DNA of 64,000 nt from Ctena decussata (taxonomy: Eukaryota; Mollusca; Bivalvia; Lucinida; Lucinidae), in the NCBI GenBank assembly GCA_963989385.1, contig OZ022501.1, forward strand, positions 134,001 through 198,000, in the 5' to 3' direction. The position numbers and the translations under genes are program-made. Below are positions 23,510-36,095 of the stretch, in pieces. The stretch's first letter is position 1; each line of letters starts with the position of its first letter. The notes under the pieces were generated by a model. The model worked only from the letters and a program-made list of their open reading frames with translations, was not told the DNA's origin and ran no database searches.

Positions 23510-25047
23510 TTTAAGCAATTCTAAGGCTGTTTATGATGGTCTATAAGATGGTGATACGTCAAGAAAAAAGCAATATTCATAACGATTGTATAATTCAGCT
23601 GACAGTCCTTTGTATGCTGTTTATGATGACTAATCCTCTTTGATACGATTATTTGCAGATGATAAATTCTGAAGCAAGAACTCTAGAAATAAAAATGTCT
23701 CAAAGAAATGAACATCGCCGCTCGATTTAACTGATTTAGTTGAGTCTCTTTATGTGCTGTAATGTAATGCTACAATATTACTTACAACACCCCTAGCAAG
23801 GCTTCAGCTGTATTCTATTTTCAAATTGACTTGAATTCAGCCGAGTGATCCCAACACCTAACCCGATCCCAGTTAACTAGAAAATGTATTATCTGCACTT
23901 TGATGAAGAATGTGGAAGCGTTTTACGAGGCCTTTTCATACGATACCCATGAAGAGCCACAGCGACGTTAAGATAGTGTCTGAAGGAAGATCGTCTGGAA
24001 GCAAAGGATGAATCAGAGAAACGTACATTTTAAATTCGACTGTCGGACTTCTTTTGCGCTTCATGGATTTCTTGCCGTTGAGTGCTCAATATGTTTCATC
24101 TCAGTAGTAAATCATGGTTTGCCTGTTTTCATCCACAAGGAAGTAATCCAAACGGGCAGAAAAACTTGTATGTTTACGAACCACAACGGAATCCAGGGCG
24201 AGGGTGTAGCCACCTAAAATCAATTTACGCTCCCAATACTCAATTACTGACAGTTCCAAGGCAGTTATTCTGTTGTAGTTTACTGTGATCGTCATTGTTT
24301 GTCGGATTTCTTTTTGCGCTTTATTTGAATATTAGTGTTTGACTTGTTTGTGCTTAATTTGAGAAGCCTCGTAGCTATCTCCTGATAAAGAGTTCATCTT
24401 TTGGCTTTTCGCTGGTCTTGTTTTGGTCTTGGTGTAGTTTTTAGTTTTATTTTTCTTTTCCATTTATGTTTCAGGCAGGATGTGGTGAGCAATTGTGTCA
24501 GTTCCTGATCTCATCTAGTTCACTTTACTTTTCCGAAATTGGTCGTCTGGACATCAAACACACTATCAAGCAAAACCGACCCAAAATTAAGCTACTGCAC
24601 CAAACAATGGCTACATGTAATAGCAGTCAGTCCATCTTAAATGAAGTTATATATAATAAAACAGTTTTGTTAAAATTGATTAAATTCGGACGATATCGCC
24701 CTTTAAAATGAAGATACATCGTAATCCTGTATAAATATTGCACTTTTAAGAGACGCTTCTTGTGTACGGGTATAGATTTAAAGGACGAAAATGAAAGTCT
24801 AAAGAGGAACTTGAAGCAAAGAAAAAAATTAGTAAATTATTCTCGATTGAAATGCCAGTTATAAGCATTGACAGAACGAGTAGATGTACTGGATGTAACA
24901 AAGAGAGCTGTCATCACCATAGTTTTTGTCAGACATGATAATAATCAGGGGCTGTGGCAATATTTTTACCCCTGTCTATCCATCCATCTGCGTGTGTCCA
25001 TCCATCGCACTTTCAAGTGGTGAGATTAAGTAATCAATGCCTTCCAC
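23510..25047. other. no gene; one diverged repeat D fragment
   Basis: 24181-24300 carries GGCGAGGGTGTAGCCACC and ATTACTGACAGTTCCAAGG, another relative of the repeat D end. The remainder shows no supported exon. Confidence 0.4.
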
Positions 25048-26051
25048 AGTATTCCTCAAAATTATTGAGAATTGCATTTTGGCACACAGTTGCTAGACAT
25101 ACATGTTCAACAATATTTTAAACACGGTAAATACAATAAAAGAACCTCTGTTTCAAGTTGCATATACAAAAATGACAATATGATGCATTTTCTTTCGTCA
25201 GTGGTAGGTAAGGATGGGCTAGGGTACACCCCTTTAAAAATTTGTCCCTTGATTTCGACTATATTTTTCTATACCACCTTTGCTACAAATAAACTATCTC
25301 AGGTGAAATAATTTATTTTCTTCATTATGCAACACCATCTACATAATTAATGTTGCCTTTAATATTTTGTATGATTTAAAGCTACTAATTCCAGTTTCTG
25401 AGTCAGGGACTGGCGGTTATATTATAGGAAGAATATTGAAAGCATCAGAAACAGCAAAAAATCTGATCGGTTAGTGATCTGAACAGAATATTTTTGGCAA
25501 TGTATAGATAATCATTACAAAACTCATATCCCTTATAGCACGTTTACTAAGCCTTACAAAAATATGGTTTTGTGCCGTTTCCATCGAGATGTATAGAATA
25601 AGAATGAATCAGAGCAACATACCCTCTGTCAAAACTGCAATTTTCCCCAATTTCGGGCACTTTTTCGAAATGACGTCACGTGTTTGAACGCCAGCAGCAT
25701 CTACAACTGACAAGCTCGCACAAAATTCTGTTTTCAGTTTGCCAACAACTTATCTCTAGATGAGAAAAACATTCAGAAATCAACTGATTTGTCATTATTT
25801 TCCACAAATATCGATTTTATTTGGGTAAGGGTACATAATTTTCCAGTCGGACAAAACATCTCTGGGTGGCACAATTCAAGGGGAGATAACAGTTGTGACT
25901 CAAACATATGAGTAATACTGGTACGCTAAAAAGTTCACAGAGGGATGTTGTTAACTAAGTAAATAAAGCTATTAAATATATACATGATCTGTCAACTACC
26001 AGTGCTTAATTTTCACTTTGCAAAAAATTCTCAATAATTGTGAGGAATACT
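25048..26051. mobile_element. 1.0 kb terminal-inverted-repeat element
   Basis: The ends AGTATTCCTCAAAATTATTG and AGTATTCCTCACAATTATTG are inverted to each other and continue AGAATT (about 27 bp, one mismatch). The target duplication is unclear. No transposase seen. Confidence 0.65.
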
Positions 26052-26566
26052 ATATCACTGGATCATGTTAACACTTTGCGTATGTGTTACGATACGTGTG
26101 AAGAGTTTTGATTCTCGAATCTTTTTGCCATTTTTTTAAATTTTCGAGTGTTATTCAATTATGTAAGATAAGATAACATTTGTTTCTAATCATTTTCTCT
26201 CAATTTGTCGACCAACTGATATGAAACTTTGCAGACATGCTACAGACATATTTGTTATATTCATAATCTTTAAAGCTGAGGAATTATTTATTTTTTTGCA
26301 TTTCAACTTTAGAAACTTTCAGTGTATGTTCATTGACATGCGGTAGCATATGGTAGATAATGTGTGTTAACACTCTTCTTGTAGTGGTTGAAACTTTGCA
26401 TACATGTTGATGGCAGATTAAAAATATGCATGATGATTTTCAAATCATTAAGATTCATATTTTTGAAAAATTACGGGGGTTAAAACTTGAAATTGTAGGG
26501 TTTGTTTTCATTGATATAGAGTAACAAGTTCTTTCTTTGTTTCTGAGCATAAATATACCAATCCAA

Positions 26567-26798
26567 TTAAAGCCTGATAGAGTTCCTTTAAGTGCAAAGA
26601 ACACATTCGAAAGAAGGAATATGAGCTACTCAAGCCTCATCAGCTACCCTGACAATATCTGGTGACGAAAGCCAGAAAAAAAGCATACTGTAATTTCTAA
26701 ATTTTTGATAAGGTAATCGATTCAAAGACTGCTTGGTATCAAAAGTGTCCAAATGATTAAACAGCAATGATCTAGACTAAGAGTCTAAACCAATAAAA
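26567..26798 (+). repeat. repeat E, copy 2, left part
   Basis: Matches 12785-13010 (GAGTTCCTTTAAGTGCAAAG, TCTGGTGACGAAAGCCAG, AGACTAAGAGTCTAAACCAA). It stops abruptly at the TA of the inserted element and resumes at 29253. Confidence 0.7.
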
Positions 26799-29252
26799 TA
26801 CTGAACGCCAAAAGAAACGCCAACAAAGTATATGTCAAAACCAGATTCTTGTATACTGTTTAAACAGTACATCTAGTCACCTTATGATCGAAATAAACGA
26901 CTTTCCAACAGATTACTATCATTTCATTGACATAGGAAAACATCTATAAAAGTATGAAATACGTAGGTGTAGCATGTAAGTATAACTGTCTATGGACTAA
27001 GATAAACATATATGTCTATGAACCGTATTATATGTCTTATCTATAAAAATACATGAGTCAAGCACTCTTAGTAGCTCATAGGTTTTGTTTGGGGTTCAGT
27101 TCGGTCTATAAATAACTGATAAAATAGAGTCAATGTAAAATCTAGCGGTGCATTGAAAGTTTATGAAGCACGGCGACTGTACGAATAGACACGGCAGTGT
27201 ATGAATAGATTCAGGACTATCGCAGGACTGGCAAAACACATCAACATTCCAATGTATATGTTAGGTTTATCAGACAGAAGTTTATAACGTATTATTTTCA
27301 CCACGGAGTACCTTATAAAACCACAAAGTCAGATATTTCAATTAATATAGCACTTCATCATCCACTAAGTAATAGTGCTTGTACCACAAAGTTCCTCTAA
27401 GACAGAATGCTATATTATTCACAAAGTAATAGCATCTTAATATGTATACCACTAAGTTACAAAGTATTGGAATATGATATCCTGTAAACTCTCATATAGT
27501 AAATATAGAGTATGCAATAATCTCTGTGTTGGAGATACATGTCTATTCAATCTGTCACAACCAACACAGTAAATTTGCAGTCACCATACAAGTATCAGTC
27601 TGGACAAACCAAGACCCTGGGCCAAATTCCACACTACACCACACAGGCCCTTTATACTCAGATAAAAATGTTCCCTGATCATACTGCTATAGTATTGGCA
27701 TAATACTCTACGCTCAAACAAAATCTGTTGTACATGACTTCCAGTAGTGGTCAATATTATCGCTCAGTTGAACATAGCTGTACACCATAACAAAAGCCAC
27801 CTAAAACAAAGTAAGGGGTTGGGAAGTAGAGGCAATTACATTAGATAGGGACAACTGACCACCACGGCCAAAAGGAGCGGCTGTAGTGTGGTGGATAACA
27901 CTCCGGACTACCAATCCAGGGGTCGCAAGTTCGATCCCCCGCTTCTCCGGTCTTTTGGATGAGACTTTAAACCGAGGTCCCGTCTCCAGATGACCTCGTT
28001 GTTGGTGGGACGTTAAACCCGAGTTCACTCACTCACCACGGCCAAAATGGCAAAATTTAGCAACATTAATTTCAGCGAAAATACAGCCAGGTAAAATGCT
28101 CAAAAGCCAATTAAATGCCAAAATTCAAGCAATTTCATGAGAAAGGAGCTGCAAGGGAAGGACTTACAACATTTCCTCAAGAATTTTGCTTTATAAAACA
28201 TAAGTTCAAAGTTGCTGGTCTGGGCCTTCTCATGTACACAACTGAACAAATTCACCAAAAGTACTCAGGACTATACAAGTAAATTTACACCTGGCTGAAT
28301 ACAAGAAATCAATGTAACACTCTATCAAAACATCACTATAATGGTCAGTCAACCTGAACCCCATTATAGGGTTACATGCTACCAATTTGTGACAGTATAC
28401 GTATTAAATTTGCATAGGCAGGCCGCTGCTACTAGTTTTTGTCTTGCTAGTTTGGCGTGCACATGAGTTCATGAGAAAAGGAGTATCTGAAACCCTCAAT
28501 ATTTCTTAGAATGTTACTGTGAGAACCAACTCTTTCAGATTGGGGTAAAACTAAACGTTACGAAAAACAAGCAATCTTTAAGTGGTTATTTTCTCAACTG
28601 CAGAATCTTTGTGAATCACCACTTACCTGCGATAGTGAAACCCTTTATCAGAAGAAAATTTGCTATAGTAAATTTCGGTTTTGGGTTGTCTTTAATTCTT
28701 GAAAAACAAGACGAAGAAAAATAAGTATCATGAAAACGTAAAACAGACATTTCGCTCTTACATAGAGTTTTCTACTGAACAATCTAAATCTCATATGTTC
28801 AAACATAAAAGGAAGAACTTTGTATCAGTACTAATAGTGTAGCCAAATGAAACACCTAAAATCATTTATAAAATAAACTGAGGCGTGTAGCCTCAAAGAG
28901 TGGCGTTATCGGTCTTCAAAGTTTACTCATTGTTTAATACAAAGGGAGGTAATTTGAAAATTGACTGATTTGATAGCGCTGTCATTTAATAAATAACCAA
29001 TACATTAATATGAATTTAGCGGTTTTCTAACAGATGCATAAAAGAAACCGTTTTGGAACACGGTACAATGGAATTTAATGTTTTTCGAGAAAATGAGATA
29101 ACTCTTTTACGTAAGATTTGAATCGTGATAGCGTCATCGTGTACTGTGATCGGATGATAATCATAGTCTATGCATTGATCGATTTGGATTTGCCGAGTGA
29201 CAGTGCCGAGAAAAATACATAAAGCTGTAGACGTTTCTTTTGGCGTTCAGTA
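26799..29252. mobile_element. 2.45 kb TA-flanked element (26801-29250) inside repeat E
   Basis: The perfect terminal repeat CTGAACGCCAAAAGAAACG is flanked by TA at 26799-26800 and 29251-29252. It splits repeat E, whose uninterrupted form at 12.9-13.1 kb acts as the empty site. The interior contains a SINE (27874-28033) but no transposase frame. A Tc1/mariner-like non-autonomous or decayed copy. Confidence 0.82.
27860..28047 (+). mobile_element. tRNA-derived SINE (27874-28033) with 14 bp target duplication
   Basis: A box TAGTGTGGTGGATAACAC and B box AAGTTCGATCCCCC are followed by a body containing GGATGAGACTTTAAACCGAG and a CACT-type tail. CACCACGGCCAAAA occurs at 27860-27873 and 28034-28047. 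Being inside the TA element, it is the youngest of three nested layers. Confidence 0.9.
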
Positions 29253-29400
29253 TGTAGTTCTCATTTCTCAGGCTCTAGCTTCTGATCTCAAAGGACAAAA
29301 ATGTTATATAATCTGCACTGTGCATAATGTACGGGGAGACGTTTGATGGTCGTCACACGACACAGCACCAGCTGCAGTGAAGTAAAATTAAAATCTTAAA
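29253..29400 (+). repeat. repeat E, copy 2, right part
   Basis: Resumes with CTGATCTCAAAGGA, GTACGGGGAGACG and ACACCAGCTGCAGTGAAGT, as in 13055-13170. Confidence 0.7.
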
Positions 29401-29500
29401 GAGCAAACATAGTACGACAGATGCACGTATCCGTATTATTTCTTTCAGTGTCGCTAAACCTGAAAAGTGTTAAGCAAAAGGTGATAAAAATGTCACAGCA

Positions 29501-31638
29501 GGTATATATGGTGGCTGGTTTGTGCCATTTCGTCTGTTCGTCTTGTCGCCGCGAAAAGACGCCAGGCGAAAAGACGAAAAGACTAAAAGACGCCATGCGA
29601 AAAGACGAAAAGACGAAAAAACGCCATGCGAAAAGACGAAAAGACGAAATAACGCCATGCGAAAAGACGAAAAGACGAAACCCGCCACGCGAAAAGACGA
29701 AATTTCAGCGCAAAAAGACGAAAAAACGCCACGCGAAAAGACGCCATTTTAAACTCTTAATTTGTCGTCTTTTCGCGTGGCGTCTTTTCGTCTTTTCGCC
29801 TGGCGTCTTTTCGTTTTTTCGCATGGCGTTATTTCGTCTTTTCGCGTGGCGTTATTTCGTCTTTTCGTCTTTTCGCATGGCGTTATTTCGTCTTTTCGTC
29901 TTTTCGCGTGGCGTTATTTCGTCTTTATGTCTTTTCGCATGGCGTTATTTCGTCTTTTCGCGTGGCATTATTTCGTCTTTTCGTCTTTTCGCATGGCGTT
30001 ATTTCGTCTTGTCGCGTGGCGTTATTTCGTCTTTTCGCATGGCGTTATTTCGTCTTTTCGTCTTTTCGCGTGGCGTTATTTCGTCTTTTCGCATGGCGTT
30101 ATTTCATCTTTTCGCCGCGAAAAGACGAATAGACGCCATGCGAAAAGACGAAAAGACGCCACGTGAAAAGACGAAAAGACGCCATGCGAAAAGACGAAAA
30201 GACGAAATAACGACACATAAATACCCTGGTATTGATAACTGTATTGATATCATATATACTTAGTTTGTCTGAGTAAACTGTGACGACTCATATCAGACTA
30301 CTGCACACACAGATCCTGATGCAGTCTGATCATGTTCGCACAGAAATGTTATTTGATGTTCTTGTTCGACGTATACGAATTATAAGGATAGACTATAAAA
30401 GTAATGTGGAGTCGGCAATATTTTCGGTCAGTATGGTACCGTTTTGCAATTAAGGTGTATAAATATCCAATTCGTATTACAGTTAAGACACTTATACTTA
30501 GACAAGTGTTTTTGATTAAACTGTGTAGACCCTGATCGGAATGCAATCTGTAGAGAAGTGGACTAATCACGGTTTGCAGTTTTCGCCTCTGATTTTTTTC
30601 ACCAAAAATATAAGGAAGGTCATTATGGTATTTCTACTGAACGGACAGACAAGAGAATGAGCCATCCTTATGTTTTGGAGAAAAATACTCAAATCAATTT
30701 CATCATAATTATATCTTCGTTTTGATCTTAAACTACCAAAAAGATAAAGTACCTTGTTGACAATCTAATCTCCCACAAATTATGGAGGAAAAGTTACAAG
30801 TGTTTATATAAACACTGAAACATGATATGAATATGGCATACTTTAACCTGCAGCTAACCCAAAATTTGAACAAATTTATAGTTTTCTAAAGACGTGCCGA
30901 TCGCAGACAGAGCAGAGCCTGATCAGACTGCTCTTTTGGCTAATGCTCCTTCCGCCATCTTTACACAAAGGGAAACAACTTCTCGGCGACTTCCTCTTCA
31001 AGTTTTCCCTAGTTAGAAATCGTTTCTTAAAGAGGTTTGCTCTTAAACGAAAGAATTTGCTCCAAAAGGAGCAAAGTTTTTTCCTTTAGGTGTTGTCCCT
31101 TATAGAGAAGGAAGGAAAAATGCAGTGTCGTTATTTCGTCTTTTCGCGTGGCGTTATTTCATCTTTTCTTCTTTTCGCGTGGCGTCTTTTCGTCTTTTCG
31201 CGTGGCGTCTTTTCGCGCGAAAAGACGAAAAGACGAAATAACGCCACGCGAAAAGACGAAAAGACGAAATAACGCCATGCGAAAAGACGAAATAACGCCA
31301 TGCGAAAAGACGAAAAGACGCCAGGCGAAAAGACGAAAAGACGCCAGGCAAAAAGACGAAAAGACGCCACGCGAAAAGACGACAAACTAAGAGTTTCAAA
31401 TGGCGTCTTTTCGCTAGGCGTTTTTTCGTCTTTTCGCGCTGAAATTTTGTCTTTTCGCGTGGCGGGTTTCGTCTTTTCGTCTTTTCGCATGGCGTTATTT
31501 CGTCTTTTCGTCTTTTCGCCTGGCGTTTTTTCGTCTTTTCGTCTTTTCGCATGGCGTCTTTTCGTCTTTTAGTCTTTTCGCGTGGCGTCTTTTCGCGGCG
31601 AAAAGACGAAATGGCACAAACCAGCCACCATAGGTATA
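29501..31638. mobile_element. foldback transposon 1 (29507-31632), 6 bp target duplication GGTATA
   Basis: The ends TATGGTGGCTGGTTTGTGCC (29507) and its perfect inverse (to 31632) are flanked by identical GGTATA (29501-29506, 31633-31638). Inside are arrays of GCGAAAAGACG / CGTCTTTTCGC words with ACGCCATG spacers. On the left they run forward (29545-29750), reverse (29760-30112) and forward (30113-30215). On the right they run reverse (31125-31214), forward (31215-31385) and reverse (31395-31600). Each side is therefore itself a nested hairpin, and the two sides are inverted to each other. The 0.9 kb core has no transposase. This is the architecture of foldback elements, whose termini consist of tandem subrepeats. 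Long apparent reading frames across the arrays are repeat artefacts. Confidence 0.9.
30216..31124. other. unique core of foldback element 1
   Basis: No exon-like or transposase-like frame. Short GATCAGACTGC-type words resembling the GAGCCGCG MITE family occur near 30295-30330 and 30910-30945. Confidence 0.4.
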
Positions 31639-31727
31639 GAACCGTTTGTTTGTTTGCTATGACGAGTCATTGATGGTTAGGAGAACCGTCACGCAGACCA
31701 AGCAGCTAAATAAATGTTTCGAACCAC

Positions 31728-31840
31728 TGCGGAGGGCGAGGGTTTGGATAGTTTAAAACAAGTTAAAGCCCCCTTGTAATTTATGACAGACCGTTCCAGG
31801 TACTTCTGTTGTGGTACATCACAGTTGTCCTTATTTTCAT
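31728..31840 (+). repeat. diverged repeat D fragment
   Basis: Carries GAGGGCGAGGGTTTGGA and GACAGACCGTTCCAGG, the same module as near 17.95 kb. Confidence 0.45.
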
Positions 31841-32104
31841 TTTATCGTAGTCTGATAGAAGTGTGACCCCTGAATAGCTGCTCTCTTTGTTTCCCGTTAT
31901 GTTATATAAAGTAAGTAAATGGTTAACACTTTTCGTGTAATTTGTTCTTATTGCCCAAATTGATGCATTTGTTGACCTGTTGTGTGGGTGGTAATTGTTT
32001 TGGTTAGGATGAATCATTGTGGACCTAAAGGCGAGGGTAGGATTCTGTAAATCTATTCTAGCTCCGCCTCGCCCATCCGCTCACCATCTTTTACTGCCCG
32101 TTCG

Positions 32105-32300
32105 TTCGAAAGCGTAAGCAATGAGTTAAGCGCTGGCCTGCTGATCTCGCGGTCCCGGATGCGAGCCCCGCTAGAGGCGTGCATCTTTTTATTCGTAAAC
32201 GGGGTTCCAATGCACACAGCCTTTCATTATCACCCATCCATCGTAATATGACTGAAATACTGTTGAAAAGGACGTAAAATCTTAAGTCATCCATCCATCA
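32105..32300 (+). mobile_element. tRNA-derived SINE, family B, copy 1
   Basis: Shares AAGCGCTGGCCTGCTG, GCGGTCCCGG, ACGGGGTTCCA and ACTGAAATACTGTTGAAA with 42119-42310. The tail is CCATCCATCCATCA. Confidence 0.7.
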
Positions 32301-32585
32301 ATTCCAGGCGTTATATCTGTGGTTCCTCAATGATACCTGTTGCATGTCTTTAAGTTTATGGTCTCTAGTCGACTGGCTGCAGTCTGAACCATTGATTTGC
32401 ATTTTCGTTTTCTGTTTCATTCTTTTTACTAAGTATCATGCCTCTAAAATCCAATTTTTATATTGGTCTGATGTTTCAAAAAAACAACAACAGAGAGTAA
32501 TAAAGACTTTCTACACACACCTTGGATAGACTAGCATCATTTCAGAGATTAATAATAAGAAAATATGTTTTATCGACTGAAGTCA

Positions 32586-34272
32586 GTCTAGGTCTCTAGC
32601 AATAGGTTACCTGAATAGCTGCCCGTTCTTCTTTCTCCCAGTCTAGGTCTCTAGCAATAGGTTACCTGAATAGCTGCCCGTTCTTCTTTCTCCCAGTCTA
32701 GGTCTCTAACAATAGGTTACTTGAATAGCTGCCCGTTCTTCTTTCTCCCAGTCTAGGTCTCTAACAATAGGTTACCTGAATAGCTGCCCGTTCTTCTTTC
32801 TCTCAGTCTAGGTCTCTAACAATAGGTTACCTGAATAGCTGCCCGTTCTTCTTTCTCTCAGTCTAGGTCTCTAACAATAGGTTACCTGAATAGCTGCCCG
32901 TTCTTCTTTCTCCCAGTCTAGGTCTCTAACAATAGGTTACCTGAATAGCTGCCCGTTCTTCTTTCTCCCAGTCTAGGTCTCTAGCAATAGGTTACCTGAA
33001 TAGCTGCCCGTTCTTCTTTCTCTCAGTCTAGGTCTCTAACAATAGGTTACCTGAATAGCTGCCCGTTCTTCTTTCTCCCAGTCTAGGTCTCTAGCAATAG
33101 GTTACCTGAATAGCTGCCCGTTCTTCTTTCTCTCAGTCTAGGTCTCTAACAATAGGTTACCTGAATAGCTGCCCGTTCTTCTTTCTCCCAGTCTAGGTCT
33201 CTAGCAATAGGTTACCTGAATAGCTGCCCGTTCTTCTTTCTCCCAGTCTAGGTCTCTAGCAATATGTTACCTGAATAGCTGCCCGTTCTTCTTTCTCCCA
33301 GTCTAGGTCTCTAAAAATAGGTTACCTGAATAGTTGCCCGTTCTTCTTTCTCTCAGTCTAGGTCTCTAACAATAGGTTACCTGAATAGCTGCCCGTTCTT
33401 CTTTCTCCCAGTCTAGGTCTCTAGCAATAGGTTACCTGAATAGCTGCCCGTTCTTCTTTCTCCCAGTCTAGGTCTCTAACAATAGGTTACATGAATAGCT
33501 GCCCGTTCTTCTTTCTCTCAGTCTAGGTCTCTAGCAATAGGTTACCTGAATAGCTGCCCGTTCTTCTTTCTCTCAGTCTAGGTCTCTAACAATAGGTTAC
33601 CTGAATAGCTGCCCGTTCTTCTTTCTCTCAGTCTAGGTCTCTAACAATAGGTTACCTGAATAGCTGCCCGTTCTTCTTTCTCCCAGTCTAGGTCTCTAGC
33701 AATAGGTTACCTGAAAAGCTGCCCGTTCTTCTTTCTCCCAGTCTAGGTCTCTAGCAATAGGTTACCTTAATAGCTGCCCGTTCTTCTTTCTCCCAGTCTA
33801 GGTCTCTAACAATAGGTTACCTGAATAGCTGCCCGTTCTTCTTTCTCCCAGTCTAGGTCTCTAACAATAGGTTACCTTAATAGCTGCCCGTTCTTCTTTC
33901 TCTCAGTCTAGGTCTCTAACAATAGGTTACCTGAATAGCTGCCCGTTCTTCTTTCTCTCAGTCTAGGTCTCTAGCAATAGGTTACCTGAATAGCTGCCCG
34001 TTCAAACCAGTCTAGGTCTCTAGCAATAGGTTACTTGAATAGCTGCCCGTTCTTCTTTCTCTCAGTCTAGGTCTCTAGCAATAGGTTACCTGAATAGCTG
34101 CCCGTTCTTCTTTCTCCAAGTCTAGGTCTCTAGCAATAGGTTACCTGAATAGCTGCCCGTTCAAACCAGTCTAGGTCTCTAGCAATAGGTTACTTGAATA
34201 GCTGCCCGTTCAAACCAGTCTAGGTCTCTAGCAATAGGTTACTTGAATAGCTGCCCGTTCTTCTTTCTCTTA
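32586..34272 (+). repeat. 55 bp satellite, 31 units
   Basis: The unit GTCTAGGTCTCTAGCAATAG...TTCTTTCTCCCA repeats with exactly 55 bp period for the first 25 units (32586-33960). Six more follow, with starts at 33961, 34010, 34065, 34120, 34169 and 34218. Three of these (33961, 34120, 34169) are 49 bp because TTCTTTCTCCCA is replaced by AAACCA. Units vary mainly at AGCAAT/AACAAT and CTCCCA/CTCTCA. Identity is very high, so amplification was recent. The array is direct and non-palindromic, with no CRISPR-like spacers. Confidence 0.97.
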
Positions 34273-35622
34273 TATTTTGTAATGTAAAAATAGAAAATAC
34301 ATGAAAATTGATATTGCTGTTATTTTCAGTTAAGGTAGCTGAATGGCCACCTCTTTGGGAAAGAGCTTTTCATGTAGTTAACCGAACGTGTCTTTCGGGA
34401 ACTTTTGTCAGTTTGTGTGTGTGTATGTTCCTTTCTCTTTTGGTTTAGAAGGCGGCATGTGGGATTTGATAAATCTTGATCATTGCCTATCTTTTTAGTT
34501 TTGCCTTCTTCACTTGGGAAGATTTTTTTATGTGTTTGCATTGTGATCTATGCCTTTATTGAAGATAAGCCTAGTAATGTCAAAACTTGCTAAAATGTTT
34601 TACACAGTATATTGCTGTAAGGAATAATTGATGACAGATTACACGTATATGCGTGTAACAATCCGGTAACATCTGGCGCCGTCATAGCTGTGAATATAGT
34701 GACACCGTAATCCTTTATCTACTTGCCCGTTCTTATTCAGACAAACTGGAGTTGTCACTACGAAGGACAATGCTTCATAGACTAATGACTAAATGACAAG
34801 CATCGCAGATCATGACTCGATCGCTCCATTAGAGCAGTGTCAGCTGGGTCTGCAGTACTTGCTCTGATATGTTTGGTCTAGTACTCAGGAAGTTTACGAT
34901 ACACACATCAAAGACATTTGAACATGATACATTAGCGTTTCGCTTTTACGTCGTTTTTTTAGTGTAGCAGTTGGAAACATTTTAAACATTCAAAGACATT
35001 TTCCGTGTTTTTTTTCTTGCATTTTGTTTACAGTCATTTTATGAATTCAATATCCACGTAAACGGCAGAGTTTAGACAACTGGATAAGTCTTTATCTTTA
35101 ATTAAACTTTGGTACGTAACTTCGATATGCTTTAAATACCTTTCCAGCTCACCATGCCTAGAGTCATTGAATTGAATATTTGAATGAGTGGCCTGGTTTT
35201 CTAATTCTTACGTCAGCAATTGCTATGCATTTTTCTTAGATAGACTGCAAGTGTTGGTCAGAAAGGTATAACCTTCAATAAGAATATCTGTAATTTGAGT
35301 AGCTGTCTCCCTTCTCACGGAAAACAGACCTAATCTGTTAGAAATGCGTAAATGATAGGTGCACGTGAAGTACGACGCTGTGTCTAGACATCTTCTTGGA
35401 AGTGTGGTTTTCCAGTGCCTTGGTGATTCGTCAGTTGTTCAGCTGTAGTAGTTTAAGATGGCTGCTGTTGCGGAGTACGAAACTATTACAGGCGCATTAC
35501 CCCAGTTAATGCGCAAGTGATGCACGTTAGGGAGTTGTCCCAGAATATCCTGACAAATGAGATTTTAAGTATTTACTTGACATTACATTGAAAAAGAAAT
35601 TGCGCGTGCTTTTTTTATTTAA
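34273..35622. other. no supported gene
   Basis: Unique-looking sequence. A 20-codon frame with a strong start context (AAGATGG at 35455-35461) encodes MAAVAEYETITGALPQLMRK, but no second exon can be linked to it. Confidence 0.35.
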
Positions 35623-36095
35623 TTAAGGAACTCATTTACTTACTCCCAGAACAACATTTATATGCTCAAATGCTCTTTCAGTGGTAAATATACATGAAAT
35701 ATTTTCTCGTGATGTTTCGCTGCTAACTTCTCACTGCAGTATCTTCATTGAACAAATATAACTTGATTGACATTCACATAAGAAGGTTTTTAAACATTTA
35801 TTTTGAACCTCAGTTGGCAATTTAATTGACCTACTTAAAATATCATTAACATAAAAATTATAGTAAAATTACAATGTAACGGTGTAAAACCCCATTCAAT
35901 GTCCCGCTTTTGTTATATTGCATCGCTCGACGGAGAAACAAATTGTTATTTCCATGTTCCGCCTATTTGTCAGTTAAATAACTTAACATATGTATATCTA
36001 CAAACGGTTTATCACCAAATGTGAAGTTCGAACCGTATCTTTAACGATTGGTGTTAAGACCTTTTTAATCACAGATATGATTATGGAGAATTTAA
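35623..36095 (+). mobile_element. repeat H, copy 1 (about 35627-36091)
   Basis: Diverged relative of 38709-39194, sharing the order TTCGCTGC..CTTCTCAC, TATCTTCATTG, CAGTTGGCAA, ATTGCATCGCTC and ATTATGGAGA. TTAA occurs at both estimated ends. Non-coding. Confidence 0.55.

Noticed and set aside
24466..24711. 81-codon frame (MFQAGCGEQLCQFLISSSSL...)
   Set aside because: No recognisable domain, and neighbouring sequence carries only interspersed repeats.
29421..30263. 280-codon open frame with SSFRVALFRLFVFS-type repeats, and similar frames at 29762-30166 and 31131-31552
   Set aside because: All are translations of the foldback arrays and exist on both strands. No promoter, splice or family evidence.
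32586..34272. CRISPR array
   Set aside because: Units are contiguous with no unique spacers, and the context is eukaryotic.
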